64,000 nucleotides of DNA from Arthrobacter sp. ov407. GTDB lineage: Bacteria; Actinomycetota; Actinomycetes; Actinomycetales; Micrococcaceae. A program made the position numbers and the translations under genes. Within the stretch, counting starts at the first letter, position 1; every line of letters begins with the position of its first letter. The stretch is taken from assembly GCF_900102895.1 (NCBI RefSeq), contig NZ_FNGD01000001.1:124001-188000 (forward strand), in the 5' to 3' direction. Below are positions 37,142 through 45,275 of this stretch, in pieces. The notes under the pieces were generated by a model. That model was not told the origin of the DNA. It saw nothing but the letters and a program-made list of their open reading frames with translations, and made no database searches.

Positions 37142-37963
37142 ATGGACCTCACTGGTTACCTCAAGTACGCCGGCTCGGTGGCCCGGACCGGGACGCTGTT
37201 GCAGGCTGGCTTCTCTGAGCGGAGCATCAGGAATGCGGTCGCGGCAGGGGAAATTCGTCGCCTCCGCCATGGGGTGGTGGCGCTGCCCGGGGCGCGGGCG
37301 GACTTCGTGGCTGCCGTGCTCGCGAATGGAACGCTCTGCTGCGCCTCGGCCGCGCCGTTCCATGGCATTTGGCGCCTGCACGAGCCCGAACGGCTGCATC
37401 TGCTGTGCGCACACGGCTCAGCGCCCGGAGTGGTCATCCATCGCGGAAGCCTGGTCCCGGCGGGAACTCCGCAGCCCGTGGCCAGCCTGACGGACACCCT
37501 GCTCCATGCGTTGCGCTGCCTGCCCGCGGTCGATGCCGCCGTCATGGTGGAAAGTGCCTTGCTGCAGGGCCGCACCACCCTCGATTACCTCAGGCAGCGG
37601 CTGCCGGGAAACCGGAACGGGGCCGCCCGCGCAGTCCTGGACCTGGTCGACGGCACGGCGGACTCGGCGGTCGAGGTCGTTGCCAGGCTGCTCTTTCAGA
37701 GCCAGGGAATCTACATCCAGACGCAGGTGAACCTGCCGGGGATCGGGATTGTCGACTTCCTGCTTGAAGGATTCCTGATCGTGGAGATCGACGGGAGCAC
37801 CCATCTTGAGCCGGCGCAGGTCAAGAAGGACCGGGGGCGGAACAACGCCAGCACGCTGACGGGCTACGCCGTGCTCCGGTACGGGTATCACGACGTCGTC
37901 TACAACCCGCAGAAGGTCGTCGATGAGGTGTGGCAGGTGCTACGCGGCCGAGTCATCCGCTGA
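37142..37963 (+). CDS. DUF559-family protein (nuclease-like fold)
   Basis: A 273-residue protein related in plan to 27908-28867: an N-terminal AbiEi-like region (GFSERSIRNAVAAGEIRRLRHGVVAL) and a C-terminal DUF559/Vsr-type domain (IVDFLLEGFLIVEIDGSTH, then KKDRGRNNASTLTGYAVLRYGYHDVVYNP). D and E residues in the FLLEGFLIVEIDG strand fit a PD-(D/E)xK-like site. No restriction, TA or transposase partner is adjacent. It is flanked by a 24-bp direct repeat, which hints at a mobile or recently inserted unit. Function unknown. Confidence 0.78.
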   Translation: MDLTGYLKYAGSVARTGTLLQAGFSERSIRNAVAAGEIRRLRHGVVALPGARADFVAAVLANGTLCCASAAPFHGIWRLHEPERLHLLCAHGSAPGVVIHRGSLVPAGTPQPVASLTDTLLHALRCLPAVDAAVMVESALLQGRTTLDYLRQRLPGNRNGAARAVLDLVDGTADSAVEVVARLLFQSQGIYIQTQVNLPGIGIVDFLLEGFLIVEIDGSTHLEPAQVKKDRGRNNASTLTGYAVLRYGYHDVVYNPQKVVDEVWQVLRGRVIR

Positions 37964-38031
37964 ATTTCCCCAGGTTTGAACTTCCGACGCCGCAGAATAC
38001 CCGCGGTTCGGCCGGACACTCCGGTGAGGGA

Positions 38032-38055
38032 CGCCAAACACGGGGAGAATCGGCG
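38032..38055 (+). repeat. 24-bp direct repeat, copy 2
   Basis: CGCCAAACACGGGGAGAATC plus GGCG, one mismatch from 37052-37075. Located 68 bp after the DUF559 stop. Confidence 0.75.
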
Positions 38056-38113
38056 GCGGCGGAGGAAGCCGGACCCCCGTGCCCCGGCTGAGTCCAGGGG
38101 AGGCCGCGGAAGC

Positions 38114-38542
38114 CTAGTCCTCGTCCTCGTCGTTGAAGGCCCACTCGAACATGTCGAAGACGAATTCGGAGAAGGTCCCTTCCTCGCTCTTCCACTGGCC
38201 GCGGGCGTTGTTCCGGCGGTACACGATGGGATCCGGGATGCTGAGGTCCCCCACGCGGAAGCCCCAGGTGAACTGCTCCTCCTCGTCCTCGAGGAACATG
38301 AGGAAACCCTCGTCATCGACCTCGAGCTCTTCGGGGTCCCAGAAGTAGTGGTAGGCCTCCATGATGTCCTCGCAGCCGCCGACGGCCAGGTAGAACTCGC
38401 GCAGGACCATCGGGACTTGGAACTGGTGTTCGGCCAGGGCGGCGTCGAGCTCGCCCGCCGGGAGGCCATCTTCTTCCTGCCATTCGTCTTCGAGATACTT
38501 CGGGACAAGCGCGCGGAATTTCTCGAGGAACATGTCAGTCAT
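38114..38542 (-). CDS. small acidic SUKH/SMI1-KNR4-like protein
   Basis: A 142-residue, strongly acidic protein. LPAGELDAALAEHQFQVPMVLREFYLAVGG fits the SUKH fold (helix, then LP..L+.FY...GG), followed by EELEVDDEGFLMFLEDEEEQ and WGFRVGDLSIPDPIVYRR. SUKH proteins are commonly immunity proteins against nuclease toxins, but many are free-standing housekeeping proteins and no toxin gene is adjacent. TAGGAT lies 6 nt before the ATG, so it may have its own leaderless start, although it also follows the TRIC gene by 20 bp. Confidence 0.7.
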   Translation of the reverse strand: MTDMFLEKFRALVPKYLEDEWQEEDGLPAGELDAALAEHQFQVPMVLREFYLAVGGCEDIMEAYHYFWDPEELEVDDEGFLMFLEDEEEQFTWGFRVGDLSIPDPIVYRRNNARGQWKSEEGTFSEFVFDMFEWAFNDEDED

Positions 38543-38562
38543 GGTCTTATCCTAGCTAATCC

Positions 38563-39228
38563 CTAGCGGTCGTTTTCCGCCGTGTCCAGGCCCAGCCGGT
38601 GCCAGCCGCGCACCGCCAGCGGAACGTACCAGTGGCGCCGCCAGGCCGTGACCCGGAAGGCGAAGACGATCCCGGCGACGGCGCAGGCAGTCACCGCGGT
38701 AAAGGTCCCCGTGAGGGACAGGATCACGGTCGATACGGACCCGGCGAACGCCGGCAGCGCGTACAGATCCTTGGGGTCGAAGAGCTGCGGCACCTCGTTG
38801 GCGGTGATATCCCGCAGCAGGCCGCCGCCCACCGCCGTCGTGACACCCAGCAGGACGGCGGCCACGGGATTCATCCCGGCCGCCTGGGCCTTCAGGGTGC
38901 CGGTGATGCAGAACAGGGCCAGCCCGCCGGCGTCGAACAGGATCAGCAGCGAAGTGAAGCGCTGGACGCTGGAGAACAGGAAATACACCAGCACTGTGGC
39001 GAGGAGGGGCGGCGCCAAATACCCCGGGTTGGTGAACGCGGCGGGCGGGCCCGCGCTGATGATGATGTCACGGATGACACCGCCGCCAAGGCTGACCACA
39101 GAGGCCAGGAGCAGCGAGCCAATGATGTCGAACTGCTTCCGCGCCGCGAGCAGCGAGCCGGAGACCGCAAAGAAGAAGACGCCGGCCAGGTCAAGCCAGA
39201 CCAGGACAATGCTGAAGGAGAAGGTCAT
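38563..39228 (-). CDS. TRIC-type trimeric cation channel (UPF0126)
   Basis: Membrane protein of 221 residues with seven hydrophobic segments in two repeats. Each repeat carries the GGG-RD signature: SLGGGVIRDIIISAG and AVGGGLLRDITANEVPQLF. Bacterial TRIC homologues conduct monovalent cations; an older suggestion is glycine transport. ATG 39228 is chosen; the open frame extends 49 codons upstream into the cbiX start. It is divergent from cbiX and upstream of the SUKH-like gene. Confidence 0.88.
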   Translation of the reverse strand: MTFSFSIVLVWLDLAGVFFFAVSGSLLAARKQFDIIGSLLLASVVSLGGGVIRDIIISAGPPAAFTNPGYLAPPLLATVLVYFLFSSVQRFTSLLILFDAGGLALFCITGTLKAQAAGMNPVAAVLLGVTTAVGGGLLRDITANEVPQLFDPKDLYALPAFAGSVSTVILSLTGTFTAVTACAVAGIVFAFRVTAWRRHWYVPLAVRGWHRLGLDTAENDR

Positions 39229-39289
39229 GAAGCGTCCCGGTCGATAACAAGGGGGCGGATAGGGCGGCTCCAAGGTTACGCTAACGGCT

Positions 39290-40036
39290 ATGAATAGCCC
39301 CATCCTGATCGCCTGCGCCCATGGCACGTCGAGCCCGCACGGGGCCGCGGAGGTCAACGCGCTCCGGGACGGCATCGCGGGGCTCCGTCCCGGGCTGGAC
39401 GTCCGCGAGGCCTACGTCGACGTGCAGGACCCGGACCTGCCGGCCGTCGTGACAGGCCTTCCGGAAGGGGAAACCGCCGTCGTGGTTCCGCTGCTGCTGA
39501 GCGTCGGCTACCACGTCAAGGTGGACATCGCCCGGGCCGTGAAGAGCCGGCCGGACACTCTTGCCGCGGCGCCGCTGGGGCCGGATCCGCGGCTCGCTGC
39601 GCTGCTGGATCAGCGGCTGCGCGAGGCCGGGGTGACGGACAACGACGCCGTCGTCCTCGCCGCCGCCGGCTCCTCCGACCCCAGCGCCGCACAGAATGTC
39701 GAGGAACTCACGGACCAGCTCCGTGCGCTGCGTTCCAACCGGATCGTGGCCGGCTACGGCGCCTCCGCCAAGCCCTCGGTTCCCGACGCCGTCGCCATGC
39801 TCCGCGAGGAGGCCGCCGGCGGTGCCGGTGCGGGGGAGTCGGCCGGTGCGGTGGACCTGGGCGGCCGCGTGGTCATCGCCTCCTATCTCCTGGCGCCCGG
39901 CTTCTTCCATGATCAGTTGGCCAAGGCCGGCGCGGACCTTGTGACGGCCCCGCTCCTGCCCTCGCCGGTCCTCGCCGAAATTGCCCTGGAACGCTACGAC
40001 GCCGCGCTGGCCGCAGCCCCACAACACCGGCCCTGA
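39290..40036 (+). CDS. sirohydrochlorin chelatase (CbiX/SirB-like)
   Basis: Inserts Fe2+ into sirohydrochlorin to make siroheme, cofactor of the sulfite reductase encoded next. The 248 residues form two related halves: ILIACAHGTSSPHGAAEVNALR holds the first catalytic His (AHGT), and VVVPLLLSVGYHVKVD the second (GYH). The second half repeats as VVLAAAGSSDPSA and SYLLAPGFFHDQL. TACGCT lies 7 nt before ATG 39290, suggesting a leaderless start. Cobaltochelatase activity is the alternative, but the sulfur context favours iron. Confidence 0.88.
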   Translation: MNSPILIACAHGTSSPHGAAEVNALRDGIAGLRPGLDVREAYVDVQDPDLPAVVTGLPEGETAVVVPLLLSVGYHVKVDIARAVKSRPDTLAAAPLGPDPRLAALLDQRLREAGVTDNDAVVLAAAGSSDPSAAQNVEELTDQLRALRSNRIVAGYGASAKPSVPDAVAMLREEAAGGAGAGESAGAVDLGGRVVIASYLLAPGFFHDQLAKAGADLVTAPLLPSPVLAEIALERYDAALAAAPQHRP

Positions 40037-40089
40037 CGGCCCCCGTAACTGCACAGCCGCGTGGCTACTTCAAGGCTTTCCGGCGGTTC

Positions 40090-40167
40090 GTGACGAAATA
40101 TTTCCCTAGGTGACTCCCCGTTTCTGAACCTTTGTGACGGCATTACGGCCGCCCCTACAGTCGATGC
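40090..40167 (+). promoter_or_regulatory. Sulfur-regulon promoter block A (sirA-cysHDN)
   Basis: GTGACG (40090), GTGAC (40110), GTTTCTG (40120), -35 TTGTGA (40132-40137), 18-bp spacer, -10 TACAGT (40156-40161), 6 nt, ATG 40168. Every element has the same spacing in blocks at 45198 and 51168. The message would be leaderless. The paired GTGAM words 20 bp apart are the likely regulator site. Confidence 0.75.
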
Positions 40168-41913
40168 ATGACTGATACAGCTCTAGCCGGAGCGTCCACG
40201 GACGAGGCTGCCGCCGGCCGCACCAAACGCCCCTCCCGTCCGGCCGCAAAGCCGCACGGGCAGTGGAAAGTGGACGGCACCACGCCGCTGAACGCCAACG
40301 AGACCTGGAAACAGGAAGACAACGGCCTCAACGTCCGCGAGCGTATCGAGTCCGTCTACTCCAAGCACGGCTTTGACTCGATCGACGGCACCGACCTGCA
40401 CGGCCGCTTCCGCTGGTGGGGCCTGTACACCCAGCGCAAACCCGGGATCGACGGCGGCAAGACCGCCACCCTTGAGCCGCACGAACTCGAAGACAAATAC
40501 TTCATGCTCCGTGTGAGGATCGACGGCGGAGCGCTCACCACCGAGCAGCTGCGCGTCATCGGCCAGATCTCCGTGGACTTTGCCCGCGACTCGGCCGACC
40601 TCACGGACCGCCAGAACATCCAGCTGCACTGGATCCGGGTGGAAGACATGCCCGAGATCTGGCGCCGGCTCGAGGGCGTGGGGCTGTCCACCACGGAAGC
40701 CTGCGGCGACGTCCCCCGCGTCATCCTCGGCTCCCCGGTTGCGGGCATCGCCAAAGACGAGATCATCGACCCCACGCCGCTGATCCAGGAACTCGCCGAA
40801 CGGTTCATCGGTGACCCGGAACTTGCCAACCTGCCGCGCAAATTCAAGACCGCCATCACCGGCCACCCCAGCCAGGACGTGGTGCACGAGATCAACGACG
40901 TCGCCCTGGTGGGCCTGGTCCACCCCGAACTCGGCATCGGCTACGACCTCTGGGTGGGCGGCGCCCTCTCCACCAACCCGATGCTGGGCAAGCGCCTCGG
41001 CGCCTTCGTCCGGCCGGACCAGGCCGCCGACGTGTGGCTCGGCGTCACCAGCATTTTCCGCGACTACGGCTACCGGCGCATGCGCACCAAGGCCCGCCTG
41101 AAGTTCCTGCTGGCCGACTGGGGACCGGTGAAATTCCGCCAGGTCCTCGAGGACGAATACCTCGGCTACAAGCTCTCCGACGGCCCCGCCGCGCCCAAGC
41201 CGTCCACGCCCGGCGACCACATCGGCGTGCACGAACAGAGGGACGGCAAGTTCTTCATCGGCGCCACACCACTGGCCGGCCGCCTCTCCGGCGGCCAGCT
41301 GGTCAAACTCGCGGACACCCTGGAAGCCCGCGGCTCACAGCGCCTGCGCACCACCCCGCACCAGAAGCTCGTAGTGCTCGATGTGCCCAAGGACGAGGTG
41401 GACCCGCTCGTGGCCGAGCTCGACGCCCTGGGCCTGTCCGCCCGGCCGTCCGTGTTCCGCCGCGGCACCATCGCCTGCACCGGCATCGAGTTCTGCAAGC
41501 TCGCCATCGTGGAAACGAAGGTCACGGCGGCGACGGCGGTTGCCGAGCTCGAGCGCCGCCTGGCCGACCTCGCCGAGAGCAAGCAGCTGCCCCAGGCGCT
41601 GTCCCTGCACATCAACGGCTGCCCCAACTCCTGCGCCCGGATCCAGACGGCGGACATCGGCCTCAAGGGCATGATGCTGCCGACGCCCGACGGCGACCCC
41701 ACCCCGGGCTTCCAGGTCCACCTCGGCGGCGGGCTGGCGTCCGACAGCCGCGAGGAGGCAGGCCTCGGCCGCACCGTCCGCGGCCTGAAGGTCACGGCCG
41801 GCGAGTTGCCCGACTACGTGGAACGCGTGGTCCGGAAGTTCGTCGCCGACCGCTCCGAGGGCCAAAGCTTCGCCGAGTGGGCATTCGCCGCGGAGGAGGG
41901 TGATCTCCAGTGA
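40168..41913 (+). CDS. sirA: ferredoxin-dependent sulfite (nitrite/sulfite) reductase, SirA/NirA-like
   Basis: Six-electron reduction of sulfite to sulfide with siroheme and a [4Fe-4S] cluster. The 581 residues contain the cluster ligands CTGIEFC (about 437-443) and CPNSC (about 484-488), the siroheme-binding FHRF-like repeats and LTDRQNIQLHWI. TTEACGDVPRVILG resembles the NirA segment that holds a Cys near siroheme. Nitrite reductase is possible from sequence alone, but cysH-cysD-cysN follow in the same operon. An approximately 45-residue polar N-terminal extension is present. Leaderless start at 40168. Confidence 0.95.
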   Translation: MTDTALAGASTDEAAAGRTKRPSRPAAKPHGQWKVDGTTPLNANETWKQEDNGLNVRERIESVYSKHGFDSIDGTDLHGRFRWWGLYTQRKPGIDGGKTATLEPHELEDKYFMLRVRIDGGALTTEQLRVIGQISVDFARDSADLTDRQNIQLHWIRVEDMPEIWRRLEGVGLSTTEACGDVPRVILGSPVAGIAKDEIIDPTPLIQELAERFIGDPELANLPRKFKTAITGHPSQDVVHEINDVALVGLVHPELGIGYDLWVGGALSTNPMLGKRLGAFVRPDQAADVWLGVTSIFRDYGYRRMRTKARLKFLLADWGPVKFRQVLEDEYLGYKLSDGPAAPKPSTPGDHIGVHEQRDGKFFIGATPLAGRLSGGQLVKLADTLEARGSQRLRTTPHQKLVVLDVPKDEVDPLVAELDALGLSARPSVFRRGTIACTGIEFCKLAIVETKVTAATAVAELERRLADLAESKQLPQALSLHINGCPNSCARIQTADIGLKGMMLPTPDGDPTPGFQVHLGGGLASDSREEAGLGRTVRGLKVTAGELPDYVERVVRKFVADRSEGQSFAEWAFAAEEGDLQ

Positions 41914-42620
41914 CGGTTGCGCTCCGATCCCACGACGAGCTCAAGGCCCTCGCCGAGGCCGGCGCCGCCGAGCTCGGCTGGGACGCCCCCGCCCGCGATG
42001 TCATCGCCTGGGTGGCCCGCAATTTCGAGCTGCCCGCGGTCGCCGTCGCCTGCTCCATGGCGGACGCCGTCCTGCCGGCGCTTGTCGCGGACCAGCTCCC
42101 CGGCGTCGACGTCCTGTTCCTGGAGACCGGCTACCACTTCCCGGAGACGCACGCGACGCGCGACGAGGTGGCGGCCAACCTGCGTGTCAACGTGGTGGAC
42201 GTGCTGCCGGAGAACACCGTGGAGCAGCAGGACCGGCTCCTGGGCAAGGACCTCTTTACCCGCGACCCCGCCCAGTGCTGCGCCCTGCGCAAAGTGGCTC
42301 CGCTGCGCCGCACCCTGGCCGGCTACGAGCTCTGGTTCACGGGAGTCCGCCGCGACGAGGCGCCCACCCGCACCAACACGCCGCTGATCACCTGGGACGA
42401 GGCCAATGGCCTGGTCAAGGTCAACCCGGTGGCGGCCTGGACCTTCGACCAGCTGGTGCAGTACTCCGACGACAATCTTCTTCCCGTCAACCCGCTGCTT
42501 TCACAGGGCTACCCGTCCATTGGCTGCCAGCCTTGCACCCGCAAGGTGGCGCCCGGCGATGACCCCCGCGCCGGACGCTGGGCAGGAACCGACAAGACAG
42601 AATGCGGACTACACGTATGA
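41910..42620 (+). CDS. cysH: adenylyl-sulfate (APS) reductase
   Basis: Reduces activated sulfate to sulfite using thioredoxin. The 236 residues show the Cys pairs CCALRKVAPLRR and CQPCTRKV that hold a [4Fe-4S] cluster, marking an APS reductase rather than a PAPS reductase, and the catalytic ECGLHV near the C-terminus. VDVLFLETGYHFPETHATRDEV is the nucleotide-binding region (given in part). GTG 41910 overlaps the sirA stop; cysD starts inside the cysH stop. Confidence 0.94.
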   Translation: MTVALRSHDELKALAEAGAAELGWDAPARDVIAWVARNFELPAVAVACSMADAVLPALVADQLPGVDVLFLETGYHFPETHATRDEVAANLRVNVVDVLPENTVEQQDRLLGKDLFTRDPAQCCALRKVAPLRRTLAGYELWFTGVRRDEAPTRTNTPLITWDEANGLVKVNPVAAWTFDQLVQYSDDNLLPVNPLLSQGYPSIGCQPCTRKVAPGDDPRAGRWAGTDKTECGLHV

Positions 42621-43684
42621 GAACTCAAATCACCAACGAGGACCTGGAGCTGTCGGTGCTGGACAATGACTCAGCTGAGACGCCGATTGCCGCCCAGGGA
42701 GTGGCATCGGGCCTGTCGGAGCCGCGCGCTGGGCTGATCGAAGATCAGCCGCGCGGCGCAGGGGCGGGGGCGGCAATCGGCGTCGCAGGTTCACGCCTTT
42801 CCAGCTTGGACACGCTCGAGTCCGAGGCCATTCACATCATCCGCGAGGTTGTTGCCGAGTTCGAGAAGCCTGCGCTGCTGTTCTCCGGCGGCAAGGATTC
42901 CGTGGTGATGCTGCACCTGGCCACCAAGGCCTTCTGGCCTGGCAAGGTGCCCTTCCCGGTGCTGCACGTGGACACCGGCCACAACTTCCCCGAGGTCATC
43001 GACTTCCGTGACCGCACCGTGGAACGGCTGGGCCTGAAGCTGGTTGTCGGCTCTGTCCAGGAGTTCATTGACTCGGGTGAGCTGGCCGAGCGTGCCGACG
43101 GCACCCGCAACCCGCTGCAGACCGTCCCGCTGCTAGATGCGATCCAGCGCAACAAGTTCGATGCCGTCTTCGGCGGCGGGCGCCGGGACGAGGACAAGGC
43201 CCGGGCCAAGGAACGGATCCTGAGCCTGCGCGACGAGTTCGGCCAGTGGGACCCCCGCAACCAGCGGCCCGAGCTGTGGAACCTCTACAACGGCCGGCAC
43301 ACCGTGGGCCAGCACGTCCGGGCCTTCCCGATCAGCAACTGGACCGAACTGGATGTGTGGCGTTACATCGAGCGCGAGAACATCGAGCTGCCGGGCCTGT
43401 ACTACGCCCACGACCGCGAAGTCTTTGCCCGCGACGGCATGTGGCGCGCCGTTGGCGAAGTCTCCCAGCCGCGCGAACACGAGGAAGTCATCACCAAGAC
43501 CGTCCGCTACCGGACCGTCGGAGACATGTCCTGCACCGGCGCTGTGGAATCGGCCGCCGCCACCGTGCGCGACGTCGTCATCGAGGTTGCCGCCTCGACC
43601 ATCACCGAACGTGGCGCCACCCGGGCCGATGACCGCATCTCCGAGGCCGCCATGGAAGACCGCAAGAAGGACGGCTATTTCTAA
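42617..43684 (+). CDS. cysD: sulfate adenylyltransferase subunit 2
   Basis: ATP sulfurylase catalytic subunit of the PP-loop family; makes APS with CysN. The 355 residues have LFSGGKDSVVMLHLA (PP-loop), HVDTGHNFPEVIDFRD and GGRRDEDKARAKERI. Family members usually begin close to RLSSLDTLESEAIHIIREV; here about 56 residues precede it, and residues about 21-56 are encoded by a 106-bp nested palindrome (42679-42784). ATG 42617 overlaps the cysH stop as ATGA; ATG 42602 is less likely. The reading frame through the element is open and Ala/Gly-rich. Confidence 0.94.
   Translation: MRTQITNEDLELSVLDNDSAETPIAAQGVASGLSEPRAGLIEDQPRGAGAGAAIGVAGSRLSSLDTLESEAIHIIREVVAEFEKPALLFSGGKDSVVMLHLATKAFWPGKVPFPVLHVDTGHNFPEVIDFRDRTVERLGLKLVVGSVQEFIDSGELAERADGTRNPLQTVPLLDAIQRNKFDAVFGGGRRDEDKARAKERILSLRDEFGQWDPRNQRPELWNLYNGRHTVGQHVRAFPISNWTELDVWRYIERENIELPGLYYAHDREVFARDGMWRAVGEVSQPREHEEVITKTVRYRTVGDMSCTGAVESAAATVRDVVIEVAASTITERGATRADDRISEAAMEDRKKDGYF
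42679..42784. repeat. Nested palindromic element, copy 2, inside the 5' coding region of cysD
   Basis: Outer arms GACGCCGATTGCCGCCC (42679-42695) and its exact complement (42768-42784) are 17 bp. Inside, CCGCGC (42722-42727) pairs with 42751-42756 and GGCTGATC (42732-42739) with GATCAGCC (42743-42750), loop GAA. In reverse complement it aligns with 12772-12873: shared GCCGCCCCCGCCCCT near one end and AGGCCCGATGCCACTCCC near the other. Confidence 0.85.
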
Positions 43685-45108
43685 TGAGCACGGAAACGTT
43701 TCTCCCGGGCCCGGACCTCGTTGCCGCGGCGCTGCCCACCACGCTGTTCCGCTTCGCTACGGCAGGCTCCGTCGACGACGGCAAGTCCACGTTGGTGGGC
43801 CGCCTCCTGCACGACTCGAAGGCGATCCTTGCCGACCAGCTTGACGCCGTCGCCCGCACCTCCGCGGACCGAGGGTTCGGCGGCGAAGGGGCCACCGGCA
43901 CAAAAGCGATCGACCTCGCCCTGCTGACCGACGGCCTGCGCGCGGAGCGCGAGCAGGGCATCACCATCGATGTCGCCTACCGCTACTTCGCCACGGACCG
44001 CCGCAGCTTCATCCTCGCCGACTGCCCCGGGCACGTGCAGTACACCAAGAACACGGTGACCGGTGCGTCCACCGCGGACGCCGTCGTCGTGCTCATCGAC
44101 GCCCGCAAGGGTGTTCTGGAGCAGACGCGCCGGCACTTGTCGGTGCTGCAGCTGCTGCGCGTGGCGCACGTGATTGTGGCCGTGAACAAGATCGACCTCG
44201 TGGACTTCCGCGAGGACGTGTTCCGCGAGATCGAGGCGGACGTCCAGCAGGTCGGCCGCGAGCTCGGGCTGGGTTCCGACGGGGTCGCAGATCTCCGGGT
44301 CATCCCCGTGTCCGCCCTCGACGGTGACAACGTGGTCGACGCCTCGGAGCGCACCCCGTGGTACGACGGCCCGGCGCTGCTGGAAGTCCTCGAAACACTG
44401 CCGGCTGCGGACGAACTCGAGAGCCACCTGGAGAGCTTCCGTTTCCCGGTCCAGCTGGTGGTCCGGCCGCAGGGGGCGCTCGCGCCCGACGCGATCGCCG
44501 GCGGGCTCGACGCCGAGGCGTACCGGGACTACCGCGCTTACGCCGGCCAGATCACTGAGGGCTCCGTGAAGGTGGGGGACCAGGTCAGCATCCTGACGCC
44601 GGGCCAAGCCCCGCGCAGGACCACCGTGACCGGCATCGACTTTGCCGGAGACGAGCTCACCGAGGCCGTGGCCCCGCAGTCCGTGGCCTTGCGCCTGGCG
44701 GATGAGTTCGACGTCGCCCGCGGTGACACGATCGCGGCCGCGGGGACCATCCGGGAGGCTTCGGCCGATTTGTATGCTGCGCTCTGCTGGCTCTCACCCA
44801 AGCCGCTCCGGGAGGGCACCAAGGTCCTGGTCAAGCACGGCACCCGCACGGTCCAGGCGCTGGTCCGGAACGTGACGGGCAAGCTGGACCTCGCCAGCTT
44901 CGGCCTGGAGCCGACCACCACCCTGGAACTCAACGACATCGGGCACGCGCAGCTTCGGCTGGCCGCGCCGCTTCCGCTGGAGAACTACCTGCACCACCGC
45001 CGCACCGGGGCGTTCCTGGTGATCGACCCGCTCGACGGCAACACCCTCGCCGCGGGCCTGGTCAACGACCACCCCGGCGACCACGAGGACGAGCGCTACT
45101 CGATCTAG
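43684..45108 (+). CDS. cysN: sulfate adenylyltransferase subunit 1
   Basis: GTPase that drives ATP sulfurylase. The 474 residues show G1 TAGSVDDGKSTLVGRLLHD, G3 ADCPGHVQYTKNTVTG, G4 VAVNKIDLVDF, then EF-Tu-like beta-barrel domains. No APS kinase (CysC) domain is fused, consistent with a cysH that uses APS. Its ATG shares a base with the cysD stop (TAATG). A strong hairpin at 45127-45179 follows. Confidence 0.95.
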   Translation: MSTETFLPGPDLVAAALPTTLFRFATAGSVDDGKSTLVGRLLHDSKAILADQLDAVARTSADRGFGGEGATGTKAIDLALLTDGLRAEREQGITIDVAYRYFATDRRSFILADCPGHVQYTKNTVTGASTADAVVVLIDARKGVLEQTRRHLSVLQLLRVAHVIVAVNKIDLVDFREDVFREIEADVQQVGRELGLGSDGVADLRVIPVSALDGDNVVDASERTPWYDGPALLEVLETLPAADELESHLESFRFPVQLVVRPQGALAPDAIAGGLDAEAYRDYRAYAGQITEGSVKVGDQVSILTPGQAPRRTTVTGIDFAGDELTEAVAPQSVALRLADEFDVARGDTIAAAGTIREASADLYAALCWLSPKPLREGTKVLVKHGTRTVQALVRNVTGKLDLASFGLEPTTTLELNDIGHAQLRLAAPLPLENYLHHRRTGAFLVIDPLDGNTLAAGLVNDHPGDHEDERYSI

Positions 45109-45126
45109 GCCACGTGTCACACGGGC

Positions 45127-45179
45127 GCAGCTTGTTTCCCGGTCGGTCGCCCTGTGCGGCGGTCCGGGAAACAAGCTGC
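45127..45179 (+). terminator. 16-bp hairpin after cysN
   Basis: GCAGCTTGTTTCCCGG (45127-45142) pairs perfectly with 45164-45179 around a 21-nt loop; GTCTTTT follows at once. It should end the sirA-cysHDN transcript before the next sulfur promoter at 45198. Confidence 0.8.
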
Positions 45180-45197
45180 CGTCTTTTGGGGCCGAAT

Positions 45198-45275
45198 GTG
45201 ACGCTGCGTGAACCCGCGTGACCCCCGGTTTCCGGGCCGTTGAACGGCGAATATGACACTCCCTATGGTGAATGA
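45198..45275 (+). promoter_or_regulatory. Sulfur-regulon promoter block C (sulfonate-type ABC operon)
   Basis: GTGACG (45198), GTGAC (45218), GTTTCCG (45228), -35 TTGAAC (45240-45245), 18-bp spacer, -10 TATGGT (45264-45269), 6 nt, ATG 45276. Same spacings as the blocks at 40090 and 51168. The first annotated gene starts 117 nt further on, so the ATG at the expected transcription start belongs to a short ORF. Confidence 0.72.
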
